Below, in pieces: positions 16,084 to 25,355 of a stretch of 64,000 bases of DNA. A program made the translations under genes and the position numbers. Origin of the DNA: G963422275 sp963422275 (GTDB lineage: Bacteria; Pseudomonadota; Alphaproteobacteria; Rhodobacterales; Rhodobacteraceae); contig OY729418.1 in NCBI GenBank assembly GCA_963422275.1, forward strand, positions 3,534,001-3,598,000, read 5' to 3'. How positions within the stretch are numbered: position 1 is the first letter of the stretch; each line of letters starts with the position of its first letter. Under the pieces are notes generated by a model. It ran no database searches. It saw only the letters and a list, made by a program, of their open reading frames with translations, and was not told the DNA's origin.

Positions 16084-17010
16084 ATGGATTTCGGCCCCCA
16101 TCTGTTTCTTGCCTCGCTTGAAGGCGCAATTACTGCGGCGGTTATCGCATTGACCGCAGCAGGGCTCAGCATAGTTTTCGGGATCATGCGTGTCGTCAAT
16201 GTTGCGCATGGCGAGTTTTTCATGCTCGGGGCCATCATCGCGTGGTGGACCGCGTCTGCGGTTGGTGGTCACCCGGCGCTGGGATTCGTGGCTGCGCTAG
16301 TTATTGCGCCATTTGCGGTGGGGGTGCTTGCGTCAGTTGCCGACAGGGTCGTCCTGAGACGCCTCGGCTACGATCCGGAGCGCACGATTGTTGCGACGAT
16401 CGGGCTGCTCTACATCTTGCAGCAGGTGGCGCTCATGACGTTCGGTCCTGACGCCCGGCCGGTTGAGCCTCCATTCAACAAGCGAATCTCGTTGCCGTGG
16501 TTTGCTTTCGCAGATGGCGGACTCCAGTTGGTGTGGCCTTGGGGACTCAGTACGACCACCTACAAGCTAGCCGTCATTGCGGCAGCCACCGTCATTCTCA
16601 TAGGCCTATGGCTGTTTCTTTCCAAAACGCGCTTCGGGCTGATGATGCGGGCGACTCAGCTTGACCGGGAAATGGCGCTCGCATTCGGCATTAACGTCGA
16701 TCGCGTCTACGCGCTGGTATTCGGATTGGGTGCGGCGCTCGCGGCGCTTGGTGCCGTCCTTATAGTTCCGGTGCAGCAGGCTCACTATCTCATGGGGGGC
16801 GACCCACTGCTACTGTCTTTTGTCGCGGTGATCATTGGCGGATTGGGCAGTTTGCCGGGAACGATTGTTGCGGCGATACTGATCGGGATGAGCGACGGCA
16901 TCATATCTGTCTTTTTCTCACCGACGCTGGCAAAGATCCTTGCGACTTTGCTGGTTGCATTCGTTTTGGTTTTCCGTCCGGAAGGGCTTTACGGAAAGCG
17001 AAGCGCGTGA
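16084..17010 (+). CDS. Branched-chain/amide-type ABC transporter permease (LivH-like)
   Basis: A 308-residue inner-membrane permease with about eight hydrophobic segments. 'LTAAGLSIVFGIMRVVNVAHGEFFMLGA' in pieces is the LivH hallmark (VxNxAHGEF), and 'MMRATQLDREMALAFGINV' is the ATPase-docking loop. It starts 28 bp after the binding-protein gene and overlaps livM by 4 bp. It forms a heterodimer with the next product. Confidence 0.92.
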   Translation: MDFGPHLFLASLEGAITAAVIALTAAGLSIVFGIMRVVNVAHGEFFMLGAIIAWWTASAVGGHPALGFVAALVIAPFAVGVLASVADRVVLRRLGYDPERTIVATIGLLYILQQVALMTFGPDARPVEPPFNKRISLPWFAFADGGLQLVWPWGLSTTTYKLAVIAAATVILIGLWLFLSKTRFGLMMRATQLDREMALAFGINVDRVYALVFGLGAALAALGAVLIVPVQQAHYLMGGDPLLLSFVAVIIGGLGSLPGTIVAAILIGMSDGIISVFFSPTLAKILATLLVAFVLVFRPEGLYGKRSA

Positions 17011-17951
17011 GTGATTCGCACCGTTCTGGAATCCTGCACAGTGGGGTCGTGGCGGCATTGTTTGCACTTTATTTCATCATGCCGGACTATCACGATGGAA
17101 ATCTAGCCCGCATTATGGTGCTTGCCGTATACGCAATGGGATACAATGTACTGTTTGGATACACGGGTTTATTGAGTCTCGGACATGCCATGTTCTTCGC
17201 TGCGGGAATGTACGGCCTCGGCCTCACGATGCGATTTCTTGATCTTTCCCCAGCACCCGCATTTCTGGCTGGTCTCGCCCTTGCGTTCGCCGTGTCGTCA
17301 GTCGTCGGTTTTCTCGCTCTAAGAACGGTCGGCGTAGCTTTCATGATCGTCACGCTGATGTTCTCGCAGGCCGGGTTCCTGACCGTGCTCCTTTTCGGGG
17401 AGTACACCGGCGGAGACGAAGGGTTCGTCATACAGCAGGCCGAACGGGCCATTTGGGGGTTCGATCTGTCAGATCCGGCAACGCGGTATTTCTCGGCGCT
17501 GCTTCTGTTTTCGGTCTGCTTCTTGGCGGTGGCCCGCCTTGTCCGAACTCCATTTGGAAAATGCCTGATAGCCATTCGAGAGAACGAGGAGCGTGCACGA
17601 ATGCTCGGCTATGACGTTCGGCAGCACAAACTTGCCGCTGTCGTGGTGTCGGGGACAATTTCCGGGGCGTCTGGCGCGGCATATGCGTTGCTTTTTGGAT
17701 ACGCAGGTGCAACATTCGCCTCGGTACAGTACTCAATATTGCCACTCCTCTGGATTCTCCTCGGCGGTGCCGGCACGACCGTCGGACCGTTGATCGGTAC
17801 CGCCTTTGCATTTTATCTAATCGATCTTTCCAGCGAGGTCACAACGGCGCACCTGCTCGTTGTCGGCCTTGCAATCGTGTCGCTGACCCTCTTTGCTCCA
17901 CAGGGACTTGCAGGGGAACTGCGTCGGAAAGTTTGCCCGTGGATGCCGTGA
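17007..17951 (+). CDS. Branched-chain/amide-type ABC transporter permease (LivM-like)
   Basis: A 314-residue permease of the LivM class. It has the 'NVLFGYTGLLSLGHAMFFA' motif (LivM GxxSLGHAxFF), 'TVGVAFMIVTLMFSQ' and the docking loop 'AIRENEERARMLGYDV'. The GTG start overlaps the livH-like TGA (GTGA). The last four bases overlap the ATPase start in the same way, so translation of the whole group is coupled. Confidence 0.92.
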   Translation: MSDSHRSGILHSGVVAALFALYFIMPDYHDGNLARIMVLAVYAMGYNVLFGYTGLLSLGHAMFFAAGMYGLGLTMRFLDLSPAPAFLAGLALAFAVSSVVGFLALRTVGVAFMIVTLMFSQAGFLTVLLFGEYTGGDEGFVIQQAERAIWGFDLSDPATRYFSALLLFSVCFLAVARLVRTPFGKCLIAIRENEERARMLGYDVRQHKLAAVVVSGTISGASGAAYALLFGYAGATFASVQYSILPLLWILLGGAGTTVGPLIGTAFAFYLIDLSSEVTTAHLLVVGLAIVSLTLFAPQGLAGELRRKVCPWMP

Positions 17952-18661
17952 GCCTTCTTTCGACGATGGGCCTATCCAAAAGCTTCGGCGGTCTGCATGC
18001 GGTTCGAGGCGTGGACTTCGACCTGCCGAAGGGTCAGATTCGAGCGTTGATCGGACCCAACGGAGCTGGAAAATCGACTTTTGTCAATGCGGTCTGCGGC
18101 CGGATTCGACCTACTAGCGGCAATGTGCAGTTTTCTGGTCTGGACGTGACACGAATGCCTGCATACAAGCGCATTGGCTTGGGAATGGCATACACTTTCC
18201 AAATCACCTCGGTTTTTGCCAAGCTGCCGCTTTACGAGAATGTAGCTCTCGGAGTGCGTCGCGCATTGGGAGGCGATGGGCCTTCTGTGCGTCAACGCGT
18301 TCTTGATGCCCTGAACCGGGTTGGTCTGCAGGGCCGGAGCGACCAAATGGCAGGTGACTTAAGCTATGGACACCAGCGATTGCTCGAGATCGCAATGGGT
18401 TTGGGGCAGTCCCCAAAGCTTTTCATTCTCGATGAGCCTACACAAGGGCTGTCCGAACGCGAAGTCGACAGCTTCAAGGCCCTGATCCGATCGATCTCGG
18501 GCGAAACCACGATTCTTCTGATTGAGCACAACATGAAAGTCGTGATGGAGACGGCCGACTACATCACGGTGCTGAACTTCGGCGAGAAGCTCGCAGAGGG
18601 CACGCCGAGCGAGGTTCGCGCAAATCAGGCAGTCCAGGCTGCATATTTGGGCACTTGCTGA
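17948..18661 (+). CDS. Branched-chain/amide-type ABC transporter ATPase (LivG-like)
   Basis: A 237-residue ATPase with Walker A 'GPNGAGKS', the LivG-type 'GLGMAYTFQ' Q-loop, a variant signature 'LSYGHQRLLEIAM' (typical LSYG of this subfamily), Walker B 'LFILDEPTQGLS' and 'LLIEHNMKVVM'. GTG 17948 forms a GTGA overlap with the livM-like stop and is preferred over in-frame GTG 17939 and TTG 17933. Its stop overlaps the following ATG by one base. Confidence 0.92.
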   Translation: MSLLSTMGLSKSFGGLHAVRGVDFDLPKGQIRALIGPNGAGKSTFVNAVCGRIRPTSGNVQFSGLDVTRMPAYKRIGLGMAYTFQITSVFAKLPLYENVALGVRRALGGDGPSVRQRVLDALNRVGLQGRSDQMAGDLSYGHQRLLEIAMGLGQSPKLFILDEPTQGLSEREVDSFKALIRSISGETTILLIEHNMKVVMETADYITVLNFGEKLAEGTPSEVRANQAVQAAYLGTC

Positions 18662-19356
18662 TGCTTGCGGTCAGGGACATTGATGTTGGGTACGGGCGGG
18701 TTCAAGTGCTTTTCGGCTTGACGCTGTATGTCGATCAAGGTCAGATACTGTGCATTCTCGGGCGCAACGGGGCAGGGAAAACCACTGCGCTGAAAGGGAT
18801 TATGGGCCTGCTGCCGTTGAGGTCGGGCACAGTTGCACTCGATGGAGAGGACATTGGCAAGCTTCCAGCGCACGAGATCCCGAAGCGCCGGATTGGCTTC
18901 ATTCCACAAGGGCGGCGACTCTTCTCGGAGTTAACTGTCGCGGAAAATCTCGATATCGGCCTGATGGTCCGCGGTGCGGGACGTGAAATCCGTGATCGGG
19001 TTTTGGAATTGTTCCCCCGCTTGCAGGATAGGCTCGGACAGACTGCGGAAACGCTTTCCGGGGGCGAGCAACAGATGCTCGCGACGGCCAGAGCTCTTTG
19101 CATAGAACCTCGCGTCCTCCTGCTTGACGAGCCAATGGAGGGACTTCAGCCATCCATGATCGAGCAGGTACGTCAAGTTATCCTGCGGCTAAAATCGAAC
19201 GGCGTGTCCATCGTGCTTGTTGAGCAGCGTGTCGATGCAGTCCTCGCTATTGCCGACACTGTGGCGTTCATCGAGAACGGGCGCAATGTTGCGACCATTG
19301 AAGCCCAGCAACTGAGTCGGGACAAGAGCTTGTTCATGCGGTATCTTGGAGTGTAA
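18661..19356 (+). CDS. Branched-chain/amide-type ABC transporter ATPase (LivF-like)
   Basis: A 231-residue ATPase with Walker A 'GRNGAGKT', 'GFIPQGRRLFSELTV', signature 'LSGGEQQMLATARAL', Walker B 'VLLLDEPMEGLQP' and 'VLVEQRVDAVL'. It is the last gene of the transporter operon; its ATG overlaps the LivG-like stop (TGATG). The 'EGL' after Walker B and 'QGRR' favour the urea/amide-type LivF branch, as in UrtE, but no other urea genes are present. Confidence 0.92.
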   Translation: MLAVRDIDVGYGRVQVLFGLTLYVDQGQILCILGRNGAGKTTALKGIMGLLPLRSGTVALDGEDIGKLPAHEIPKRRIGFIPQGRRLFSELTVAENLDIGLMVRGAGREIRDRVLELFPRLQDRLGQTAETLSGGEQQMLATARALCIEPRVLLLDEPMEGLQPSMIEQVRQVILRLKSNGVSIVLVEQRVDAVLAIADTVAFIENGRNVATIEAQQLSRDKSLFMRYLGV

Positions 19357-19489
19357 CTGGCAAAAGAGCCGTTATCGCTGTGCGCGATTGCCGTAATGGA
19401 CATCGTTGGATAGCATCGCCCACCCGCACGAATTCAAGTGCAAGGCAGTCTTGGACGAGGTCTTTTGACACCGGAACCTTAATTCTAGG

Positions 19490-19840
19490 GCTGTTGCAAA
19501 ATGCGCCCTCCGTCCATGGACATGTCGCGCCGAGGGGCTGCAAGCGTTTGTAATGACGTTCGATTGAGGGAGATCCCGATGGATTTCTTCATCGCAGCCA
19601 GCGCCGAGCGCGTGAGTCCCGGTAGCGTCCTGCGAAAGGTTGCCATCCTGATCGACTGGCAGCGCCTGTCGGCGGTTCCCAGGCCGTGCGTACTGGTTGC
19701 GATGTCGGCCTAATGATCAGAGTTCTCATGCTGGCCAGTGGCGCTCGCTGTCGAGTCGGCAGCTCGAGCGGGCGCTGAACCTGCTCAAGGCGACCAGCCG
19801 GATCGATCTGGTCGCAATCTGAAGGCCAGAGTCTGTCCCG
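19490..19840 (+). pseudogene. IS5-type transposase remnant
   Basis: It begins at a recognisable element end ('CTAGGGCTGTTGCAAAATG'), then encodes 'MDFFIAASAERVSPGSVLR' and 'KVAILIDWQRLSAV' before the frame breaks. Farther on, in another frame, 'QLERALNLLKATSRIDL' matches the next part of the same transposase N-terminus. No DDE core or right end is visible. Related debris lies at 1.9 kb and 46.2 kb. The remaining sequence up to 20019 shows no gene. Confidence 0.65.
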
Positions 19841-20019
19841 AACTGGTCCGATGCGATGCATGGGGACCTGAGGCCGCGCCTTTGGGCGCCAAGACCGTTG
19901 CCGGAAGGCGCTACAGTCATTGATTGGCAACCGGCAGACGCGAAACCAATTCTGGACATCGCAATGCAGAGCGAAATGCCCGTTTTCGCAACGGTCTTAC
20001 CCTGTGAGAGCGCTATCGG

Positions 20020-21270
20020 TTAATTGCGCCTAAGCAATACGATCCGGTTGCTGTTGGTTCCGTCCTTGTTGTTGGAGATTCCCCAGCAATTGGAGGTTTT
20101 GGTGAACTCTTGCTGGTTGACCATTACACCTAGACACTCAAATGGCAGATTCGAAGTGGCCTCGCAAACGTTCTCTTCGAGACGGATCGAGCCACTTCTC
20201 ACTTCCCCGACCTCAAATGCAACGAAACCGCCCTTTCGCGTGACTCTAGATATCTCCTTGAGTGTTAACCGGACGAACTCCTGCCAATCTCCGACATTGC
20301 GGAGCTGTGATATTCTCACGGAACCCGGATCAATCCCCAAAAACCAGCAACGAAGCCAGTTGTCTGCTTCGTAGTTTACAATGTTGAGGAATGGCGGAGA
20401 TGTAACGGTCAAGGAAACAGAATTGTCGGATATTTGAGGCGTTTCGCTAGATTTCCCTGTCAAGAGCAGGAGATCACGCGCGGTCGGAACCACTCCCGAT
20501 GACAACAGAGACTTGGATTTGCGCAAAATCAGTGCCGGAACATCGCGGAAGGGAGGAGTTTGGCACCGGTTCTCGTTGATTTTCCTTTGTCGTTCTACCG
20601 AAACTGCTTGATTTGGAGGCAAGGTATAAACCGAGAAGAAACCCGATGAATGTCCTGTCAATCTGTTGATTGCGACCATTCTGATCCACTTGTCTACTTG
20701 ATCGAGTGTGCCTGCATCTTGCCGATCCAGAATCCAAGCCCTCAGGCCCTCGATTTGGGCAAGGGTTTCAGGATGGTAGAACGCCAGCAATTCTTCGTGA
20801 CCCACGCACATGAATTTCTGCCAAGGCATTTGTTGTACACGCCTGACTATCTCGTCCAGCGATGGCGGATTGATTCGTGGTTCAGTAAGGGACCGGCTAA
20901 GCGGATTGGTGTCGTTTCCGTACGGAATTCGACCTTTCAGGGCCGCTTCTACGAGCGTTGTTCCTCGTCCCATGAAAGGGTCGTAAACGATATCGTTGGG
21001 TTTCGTCAGGCGCGTGATATAGAATGCTGGCAATTGCGGCTTGAAACAAGCTCGATAACTTACTTCATGGATATGATTGGCCTGTCGTTGGCGTGAGGTC
21101 CAGAACTCGTTGACGAAGTGCTGAATATTCTGGTGAGTCTGAACGCGAGTGTGCTCGCCGAACTCACAGAAGTCCCTAAGGTCTTGTAAAAATGATTTTT
21201 GCTCGGTTGGCACCTTTCGATGATTTCCTTCCTTACACCAGCGTCCCAGCTTAACCGGATCAAAATTCAA
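20020..21270 (-). CDS. Site-specific DNA methyltransferase (probable N4-cytosine/N6-adenine type)
   Basis: A 416-residue methyltransferase with motif I 'YDPFMGRGTTLVEAA' (residues 96-110, SAM binding) and catalytic motif IV 'TSPPF' (290-294). 'NDTNPLSR' after motif I is also typical. The TSPPF form suits N4-cytosine or some N6-adenine enzymes; specificity is not predictable. No restriction endonuclease gene is adjacent, so it may be an orphan methylase or the survivor of a restriction-modification pair. The gene is flanked by IS debris on both sides, which suggests acquisition by transfer. Confidence 0.85.
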   Translation of the reverse strand: MNFDPVKLGRWCKEGNHRKVPTEQKSFLQDLRDFCEFGEHTRVQTHQNIQHFVNEFWTSRQRQANHIHEVSYRACFKPQLPAFYITRLTKPNDIVYDPFMGRGTTLVEAALKGRIPYGNDTNPLSRSLTEPRINPPSLDEIVRRVQQMPWQKFMCVGHEELLAFYHPETLAQIEGLRAWILDRQDAGTLDQVDKWIRMVAINRLTGHSSGFFSVYTLPPNQAVSVERQRKINENRCQTPPFRDVPALILRKSKSLLSSGVVPTARDLLLLTGKSSETPQISDNSVSLTVTSPPFLNIVNYEADNWLRCWFLGIDPGSVRISQLRNVGDWQEFVRLTLKEISRVTRKGGFVAFEVGEVRSGSIRLEENVCEATSNLPFECLGVMVNQQEFTKTSNCWGISNNKDGTNSNRIVLLRRN

Positions 21271-21830
21271 GCTCTTTGGTGCCGCATTCGGCTGGGTACT
21301 TTCAAAGTAAAGCTACCTTTTTGGAAATTATATAAGATGCTGCCGCTAATTGCTTGGCACGTGGCCGATCGATCCCTGTATTTTGGTGCAACAAGGAGAT
21401 GCGGCCTTGGCCATGCGCAAGAAAATTGGCATCGGCGAATTGATTAGGCGCTATCTGAACGATGGTGCGACACGGTAATGACTCGAGTTTTAGTGATGGG
21501 TAATACCAAGCCTGCCCGCATTGCGACTGCGCGTGTTTCTACCACTTCGACGCAACAAGGACTAACGGAAACGGTTTTCGGCGCGAATTGGAACCATTAT
21601 GCAGGAGGTTGCCTGAGCAATGCAACTCATGAAGAATGATAGCGAGCAACCACAACTCGCCTTGCTCGGCAGGGAACGTAAGTACCCGTGATCGGGCGCG
21701 TCCTTCGTCAGTTCCGAAATCAGATTCAAGTCCGCAAGGAAGCCGTTCATTCGGTTTGGCCCTGCCGCCGAACGGAAGCTTCAGCCAAGATTTCCTTCTT
21801 CTGGAGACGCGCGCTTCATCTCGTGCGGCA
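21271..21830. other. Gap with no recognised gene
   Basis: A 21-residue frame starting near 21413 ('MRKKIGIGELIRRYLNDGA') looks like the front of a small regulator but stops at once. Antisense frames around 21540-21880 show no family I recognise. The polyol transporter upstream of the ATPase fragment appears to be deleted here, and the junction falls near 21830-21850. Confidence 0.4.
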
Positions 21831-21849
21831 TGTTGTCGATCAGCCATTG

Positions 21850-22265
21850 TACCAGGTGCCGGCGGGGCGGCCCTTTCGTGCACCTACGACGACCCCAATA
21901 ACATGTTCGTCGGCGGCTTCATCGGCTCACCGCCGATGAATTTTGCGGTGGGCGAAGCATCGGGAGGTGAATTCCAGTCTCCAGGCACAACGGTCAGCGG
22001 CGCTCCGAGGGATGGACGGCTGACAATCGGATTCCGTGCTGAGGATGTCGTCATCGGCGAAGGTGGCCGGTTTCAGGGATCTGTGTTCGAAGTTGAGCCA
22101 ACCGGTGACGCGACTTACGTCGTGACAGAACTCGGCGGCTCGCACGCTGTAATCAGGGCTGACAAGAAGTTCCGGCCCGAGCCGGGGATTCCGATAAGCT
22201 TTGATGTGGAACCTTCGCAGTTGCTGTATTTCGATACCGACACGGGAAGAAGGATCCGGGAATGA
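21850..22265 (+). pseudogene. Sugar/polyol ABC transporter ATPase, C-terminal fragment (UgpC/SmoK-like)
   Basis: From about 21880 the frame reads 'YDDPNNMFVGGFIGSPPMN', the linker between nucleotide-binding and TOBE domains in MalK/UgpC/SmoK-type ATPases. It then gives a complete TOBE region ('TIGFRAEDVVIGE', 'VTELGGSHAVIRADKKF', 'LLYFDTDTGRRI'). The Walker and signature motifs are absent, so roughly two thirds of the gene is missing. Its stop overlaps the SDR start codon (ATGA), showing it once led the polyol operon. It cannot work as an ATPase. Confidence 0.75.
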
Positions 22266-22771
22266 AGGGAAAATACTTGAGCCGCTTTGATCTCGGCGGC
22301 CGCTCGGCGGTCGTTACAGGAGGCTCGCAGGGTATCGGCTTGGCATGCGCCGAGGCGCTAGCGGAGGCGGGCGCGTCGATCATGCTTGCCGCGCAGGAGG
22401 CAGGGGCGCTTGAGAGGGCGGCGTTCGAATTGAACGCAAAGGGACATTCGGTGGAATGGCGAGTGCTCGACGTGACGAGCAGCCGGGATGTCGCAGCGTT
22501 GGCCGCAGAGCTGGGCGCGTTCGATATCCTCGTTGCAAACGCGGGAATTGCCCGCAACAGTGCGGCCGAGGATATCACAGACGAAGAGTACGGTGAGATC
22601 TTGGGGACCAACCTGAATGGTGTCTACTGGTGCTGCCGGGAGTTCGGGAAGAGAATGATCGCCAAGGGCAAGGGCGCCATAATCAACACCGGATCGATCT
22701 CAGGCTATATCGTGAACGTGCCGCAGAAGCAGAGCCATTACAACGCATCGAAGGCGGCCGTTCACCAGCTA
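22262..22771 (+). pseudogene. SDR-family polyol dehydrogenase, 5' half, interrupted by an IS5-family element
   Basis: It encodes a classical short-chain dehydrogenase: 'AVVTGGSQGIGLACA' (NAD-binding TGxxxGIG), 'LVANAGIARN' (NAG), the catalytic Ser in 'NTGSISG', and Tyr/Lys in 'HYNASKAAVHQL' (YxxxK). Exactly after this motif an IS5-family element is inserted. The C-terminal half resumes at 24000 with 'KSLAAEWAPHGVRVNAVAPG'. Removing the element and one TA copy restores an unbroken frame of about 256 residues. The gene overlaps the ATPase fragment by 4 bp. The likely substrate is sorbitol or a similar polyol, by context. Confidence 0.85.
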
Positions 22772-23999
22772 GGGAACCTCTGAATATAGCCCGGTTTTGG
22801 GCGTTGCATTGCGCATCCGGTGCGTGCCCGCTATTTTGCGCCACGCCTTTTTTGGGGGGATCCTGACATGCAGCGCCTTCAGCAACTGACCTTTGCCAGC
22901 CTCGAATACGATCGCAAGAAGCGCAAGACGCGCCGCGAGATCTTTCTGGAGCGGATGGACGGCCTGATCCCCTGGGAGCGCCTGGAGGCCCGCATTGCGC
23001 CAGTGTATCCGAAGGGCGGCCGCAAGGGGCGACAGCCGTATCCGCTGTCGGTGATGCTGCGCGTGCACTGCGTTCAATTGTTTTACAACCTGAGCGACCC
23101 GTTGATGGAGGACCAGCTTTACGAGGCGGAGAGCATCCGGCGCTTTGCCGGGGTGAGTCTTGAGAAGGTTCCGGACGAGACGACGATCCTCAACTTCCGC
23201 CATCGGCTGGAGAACCACGGACTGGCGCAGCAGCTGTTTGAGGACATCAGGGATCACTTGGCCGAGCGGGGGGTTTTGCTGAAGAAGGGCACCATCGTTG
23301 ACGCCACCATCATTTCGGCGCCATCGTCGACCAGGAACGAGAGCAACGCCCGCGATCCGGAGATGCACCAGACCAAGAAGGGGAACCAGTGGCATTTCGG
23401 GATGAAGCTGCACATTGGCACCGACACCCGGGGTCTGGTGCACCACCTGGAGGGAACGGCCGCCAACGTTCACGACCTGACGCCTTCGGACCAGCTTCTG
23501 CACGGCGAGGAGGAGCAAGTCTGGGGTGACTCCGGATACCGCGGGATCGGCAAGCGGGCGGAGCACGCGCATCGCGATGTTTCGTGGCAGATTGCCATGC
23601 CCCCGAGCAAGCGCCGGACGCTGGCGCCGGGCAGCGCCGCGGCCAGGGCGGAGAAGGCGAAGGCCCGGGTGCGGGCGCGGGTGGAGCATCCGTTCCGGAT
23701 CGTCAAGCGGGTGTTCGGCTACGACATGGTTCGGTATCGGGGTTTGGACAAGAACGTGCAGCGGCTTGCGCTGCTTCTGGGCTTCTCGAACCTGATGATT
23801 GCCCAGCCGCACTTGCAATGACAGGGGAGAAGTGTGTCCGGAATTTGCCGGACCGGCCCCGCGGGGGCTGAAGTGGCGGCGGTTTCGCCCCGAAAACGCG
23901 CATTTGCGGCTTCCGGACCGCCGAAAAACGACCGGTGCAGCCGGGAAGGGCAAAATCCGCAGCAAATCCAAAAAAAACCCCTCCAAATCAGAGGTTCCC
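22772..23999 (+). mobile_element. IS5-family insertion sequence, copy 1 (intact)
   Basis: The 1228-bp element has perfect 12-bp terminal repeats GGGAACCTCTGA. A TA dinucleotide is duplicated on both sides (22770-22771 and 24000-24001). It carries one uninterrupted DDE transposase gene and splits the SDR gene. This is the reference copy; three relatives occur at 42.4, 52.2 and 55.8 kb. The right end has an A-rich stretch before the terminal repeat. Confidence 0.9.
22868..23821 (+). CDS. IS5-family transposase
   Basis: A 317-residue intact transposase. The N-terminal DNA-binding part contains 'PLSVMLRVHCVQLFYNLSDP'; the catalytic triad region is visible as 'VDATIISAPSS' (first Asp), 'WGDSGYRG' (second Asp) and 'RVEHPFRIVKRVFGY' (Glu with the Y-(2)-R-(3)-E context of IS5). 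'PDETTILNFRHRLE' is the usual IS5 linker. ATG 22868 is chosen as the start because the upstream codons lie in the terminal non-coding part. Of the four copies in the window this is the only one with a full frame, so it may still supply transposase to the others. Confidence 0.92.
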   Translation: MQRLQQLTFASLEYDRKKRKTRREIFLERMDGLIPWERLEARIAPVYPKGGRKGRQPYPLSVMLRVHCVQLFYNLSDPLMEDQLYEAESIRRFAGVSLEKVPDETTILNFRHRLENHGLAQQLFEDIRDHLAERGVLLKKGTIVDATIISAPSSTRNESNARDPEMHQTKKGNQWHFGMKLHIGTDTRGLVHHLEGTAANVHDLTPSDQLLHGEEEQVWGDSGYRGIGKRAEHAHRDVSWQIAMPPSKRRTLAPGSAAARAEKAKARVRARVEHPFRIVKRVFGYDMVRYRGLDKNVQRLALLLGFSNLMIAQPHLQ

Positions 24000-24262
24000 T
24001 AACGAAGAGTCTCGCTGCAGAATGGGCGCCGCACGGCGTTCGGGTGAATGCGGTCGCGCCGGGATACATTGAAACAGCGATGACCGCATACGCACTAAAG
24101 GAAGATTCCGAAATGACCAGGCAGTGGCTTTCGCTGACGCCAATGGGCAGGGTAGGCCAGCCCGACGAAATCGCGTCTGTGGTGCTGTTCCTTGCAAGCG
24201 ACGCATCCAGCTATATGACCGATTCGATCGTGGTCGCCGACGGCGACTACACCTTGTGGTAG
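24000..24262 (+). pseudogene. SDR-family polyol dehydrogenase, 3' half
   Basis: This is the continuation of the gene cut at 22771. It encodes 'RVNAVAPGYIETAMTAY', 'PMGRVGQPDEIASVVLFLA' and 'VVADGDYTLW', the standard C-terminal substrate-binding and closing segments of SDR enzymes. It has no start of its own. It ends 4 bp before the first zinc dehydrogenase gene. Confidence 0.85.
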
Positions 24263-24266
24263 TGCA

Positions 24267-25355
24267 ATGAAGTCTTTGCCGAAATCAATGAAAGCTGTGG
24301 TTTGCCATGGCCCGGAGGACTATCGTCTCGAAGAGGTCCCGATTCCGGTGGCCGGGCCTGGCGAGGTTCTGGTGCGAACGCTATCGGCGGGCGTCTGCGC
24401 GGGCGACGCGAAATGCTTCGCTGGAGCTCCGATGTTCTGGGGCGACGAGCACCGCAAGGCCTACTGCGAGCCGCCGGTTGTGCCGGGGCACGAGTTCGTT
24501 GGCGAAGTCGTTGCCTTGGGCGAGGGCGGCAAAGGCGGCTTGACCATTGGCGACGTTGCCGTTTCTGAGCAAATCGTTCCCTGCGGCGAGTGCCGGTACT
24601 GCTGGTCCGGCAGCTATTGGATGTGCATGCCGCACGACATCTACGGCTTCCATCAATCCACCCAAGGCGCTTGGGCCGAATACCTGAAATTTCCGGCCAA
24701 GGCGCTGAATTACCGGTTGCCGGACGCGGTCAAGCCGGAGCACGGTGTTTTCGTCGAGCCGCTCGCCTGCTCCGTCCATGCCGTAAACAGGGGAAATGTC
24801 GGCTTGAACGATGTGGTTGTGATATCCGGGTGCGGAGCACTGGGCCTCGGTATGGTGGCTGCCGCTCGACTGAAGAATCCGGCTCTTCTGATCGCCCTTG
24901 ACTTGAAGCTGCACCGGCTGGAACTCGCTGGGCGGTGCGGTGCCGACCTGACAATGAATCCGTCCGAAATCGATGTCGTGGACGAGGTCGAAAAGCTGAC
25001 CCACGGCTATGGATGCGACGTTTACATCGAAGCGACAGGCGCCCCGGCGTCGGTTGAGCAGGGGCTGGCGATGATCTGGAAGCTCGGCACGTTCGTGGAG
25101 TTCAGCGTGTTTCGAGAGCGCGTTTCGGTGGATTGGACCATTATTGGCGACTCCAAGGAACTGAATATTCACGGAGCTCATTTGAGCCCGTTCACCTATC
25201 CGGTGGCAATTCGGATGATCGCAAAGAACCTCCTGCCGCTTGACGACATCCTGAGCCACCGGCTTCCGGTCGACGACTTCAAGGAGGGATTGCGCCTGAC
25301 TCTCGACGGGTCGGAGTCCCTGAAGGTCACCCTTCAGCCGCAGGCGTCGGCATGA
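24267..25355 (+). CDS. Zinc-dependent alcohol dehydrogenase (erythritol/L-threitol dehydrogenase-like)
   Basis: A 362-residue medium-chain dehydrogenase. The catalytic zinc region is 'SAGVCAGDAKCFAGAPMFWG' in pieces (Cys with a following Asp) and 'PGHEFVGEVVALGEG'; the structural-zinc lobe is 'VPCGECRYCWSGSYWMC' (four Cys). The Rossmann motif is 'ISGCGALGLGMVAA'. The AGDxKxxxGAPMFWG pattern is one I associate with erythritol/L-threitol dehydrogenases. It follows the SDR remnant by 4 bp and overlaps the next dehydrogenase by 4 bp (ATGA). Together these would oxidise a polyol to a ketose for the kinase downstream. Confidence 0.82.
   Translation: MKSLPKSMKAVVCHGPEDYRLEEVPIPVAGPGEVLVRTLSAGVCAGDAKCFAGAPMFWGDEHRKAYCEPPVVPGHEFVGEVVALGEGGKGGLTIGDVAVSEQIVPCGECRYCWSGSYWMCMPHDIYGFHQSTQGAWAEYLKFPAKALNYRLPDAVKPEHGVFVEPLACSVHAVNRGNVGLNDVVVISGCGALGLGMVAAARLKNPALLIALDLKLHRLELAGRCGADLTMNPSEIDVVDEVEKLTHGYGCDVYIEATGAPASVEQGLAMIWKLGTFVEFSVFRERVSVDWTIIGDSKELNIHGAHLSPFTYPVAIRMIAKNLLPLDDILSHRLPVDDFKEGLRLTLDGSESLKVTLQPQASA

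Noticed and set aside
23965..24000. Poly-A/T runs near the IS5 ends as contingency tracts
   Set aside because: They occur at the same place in all copies of the element and are part of its terminal non-coding region.
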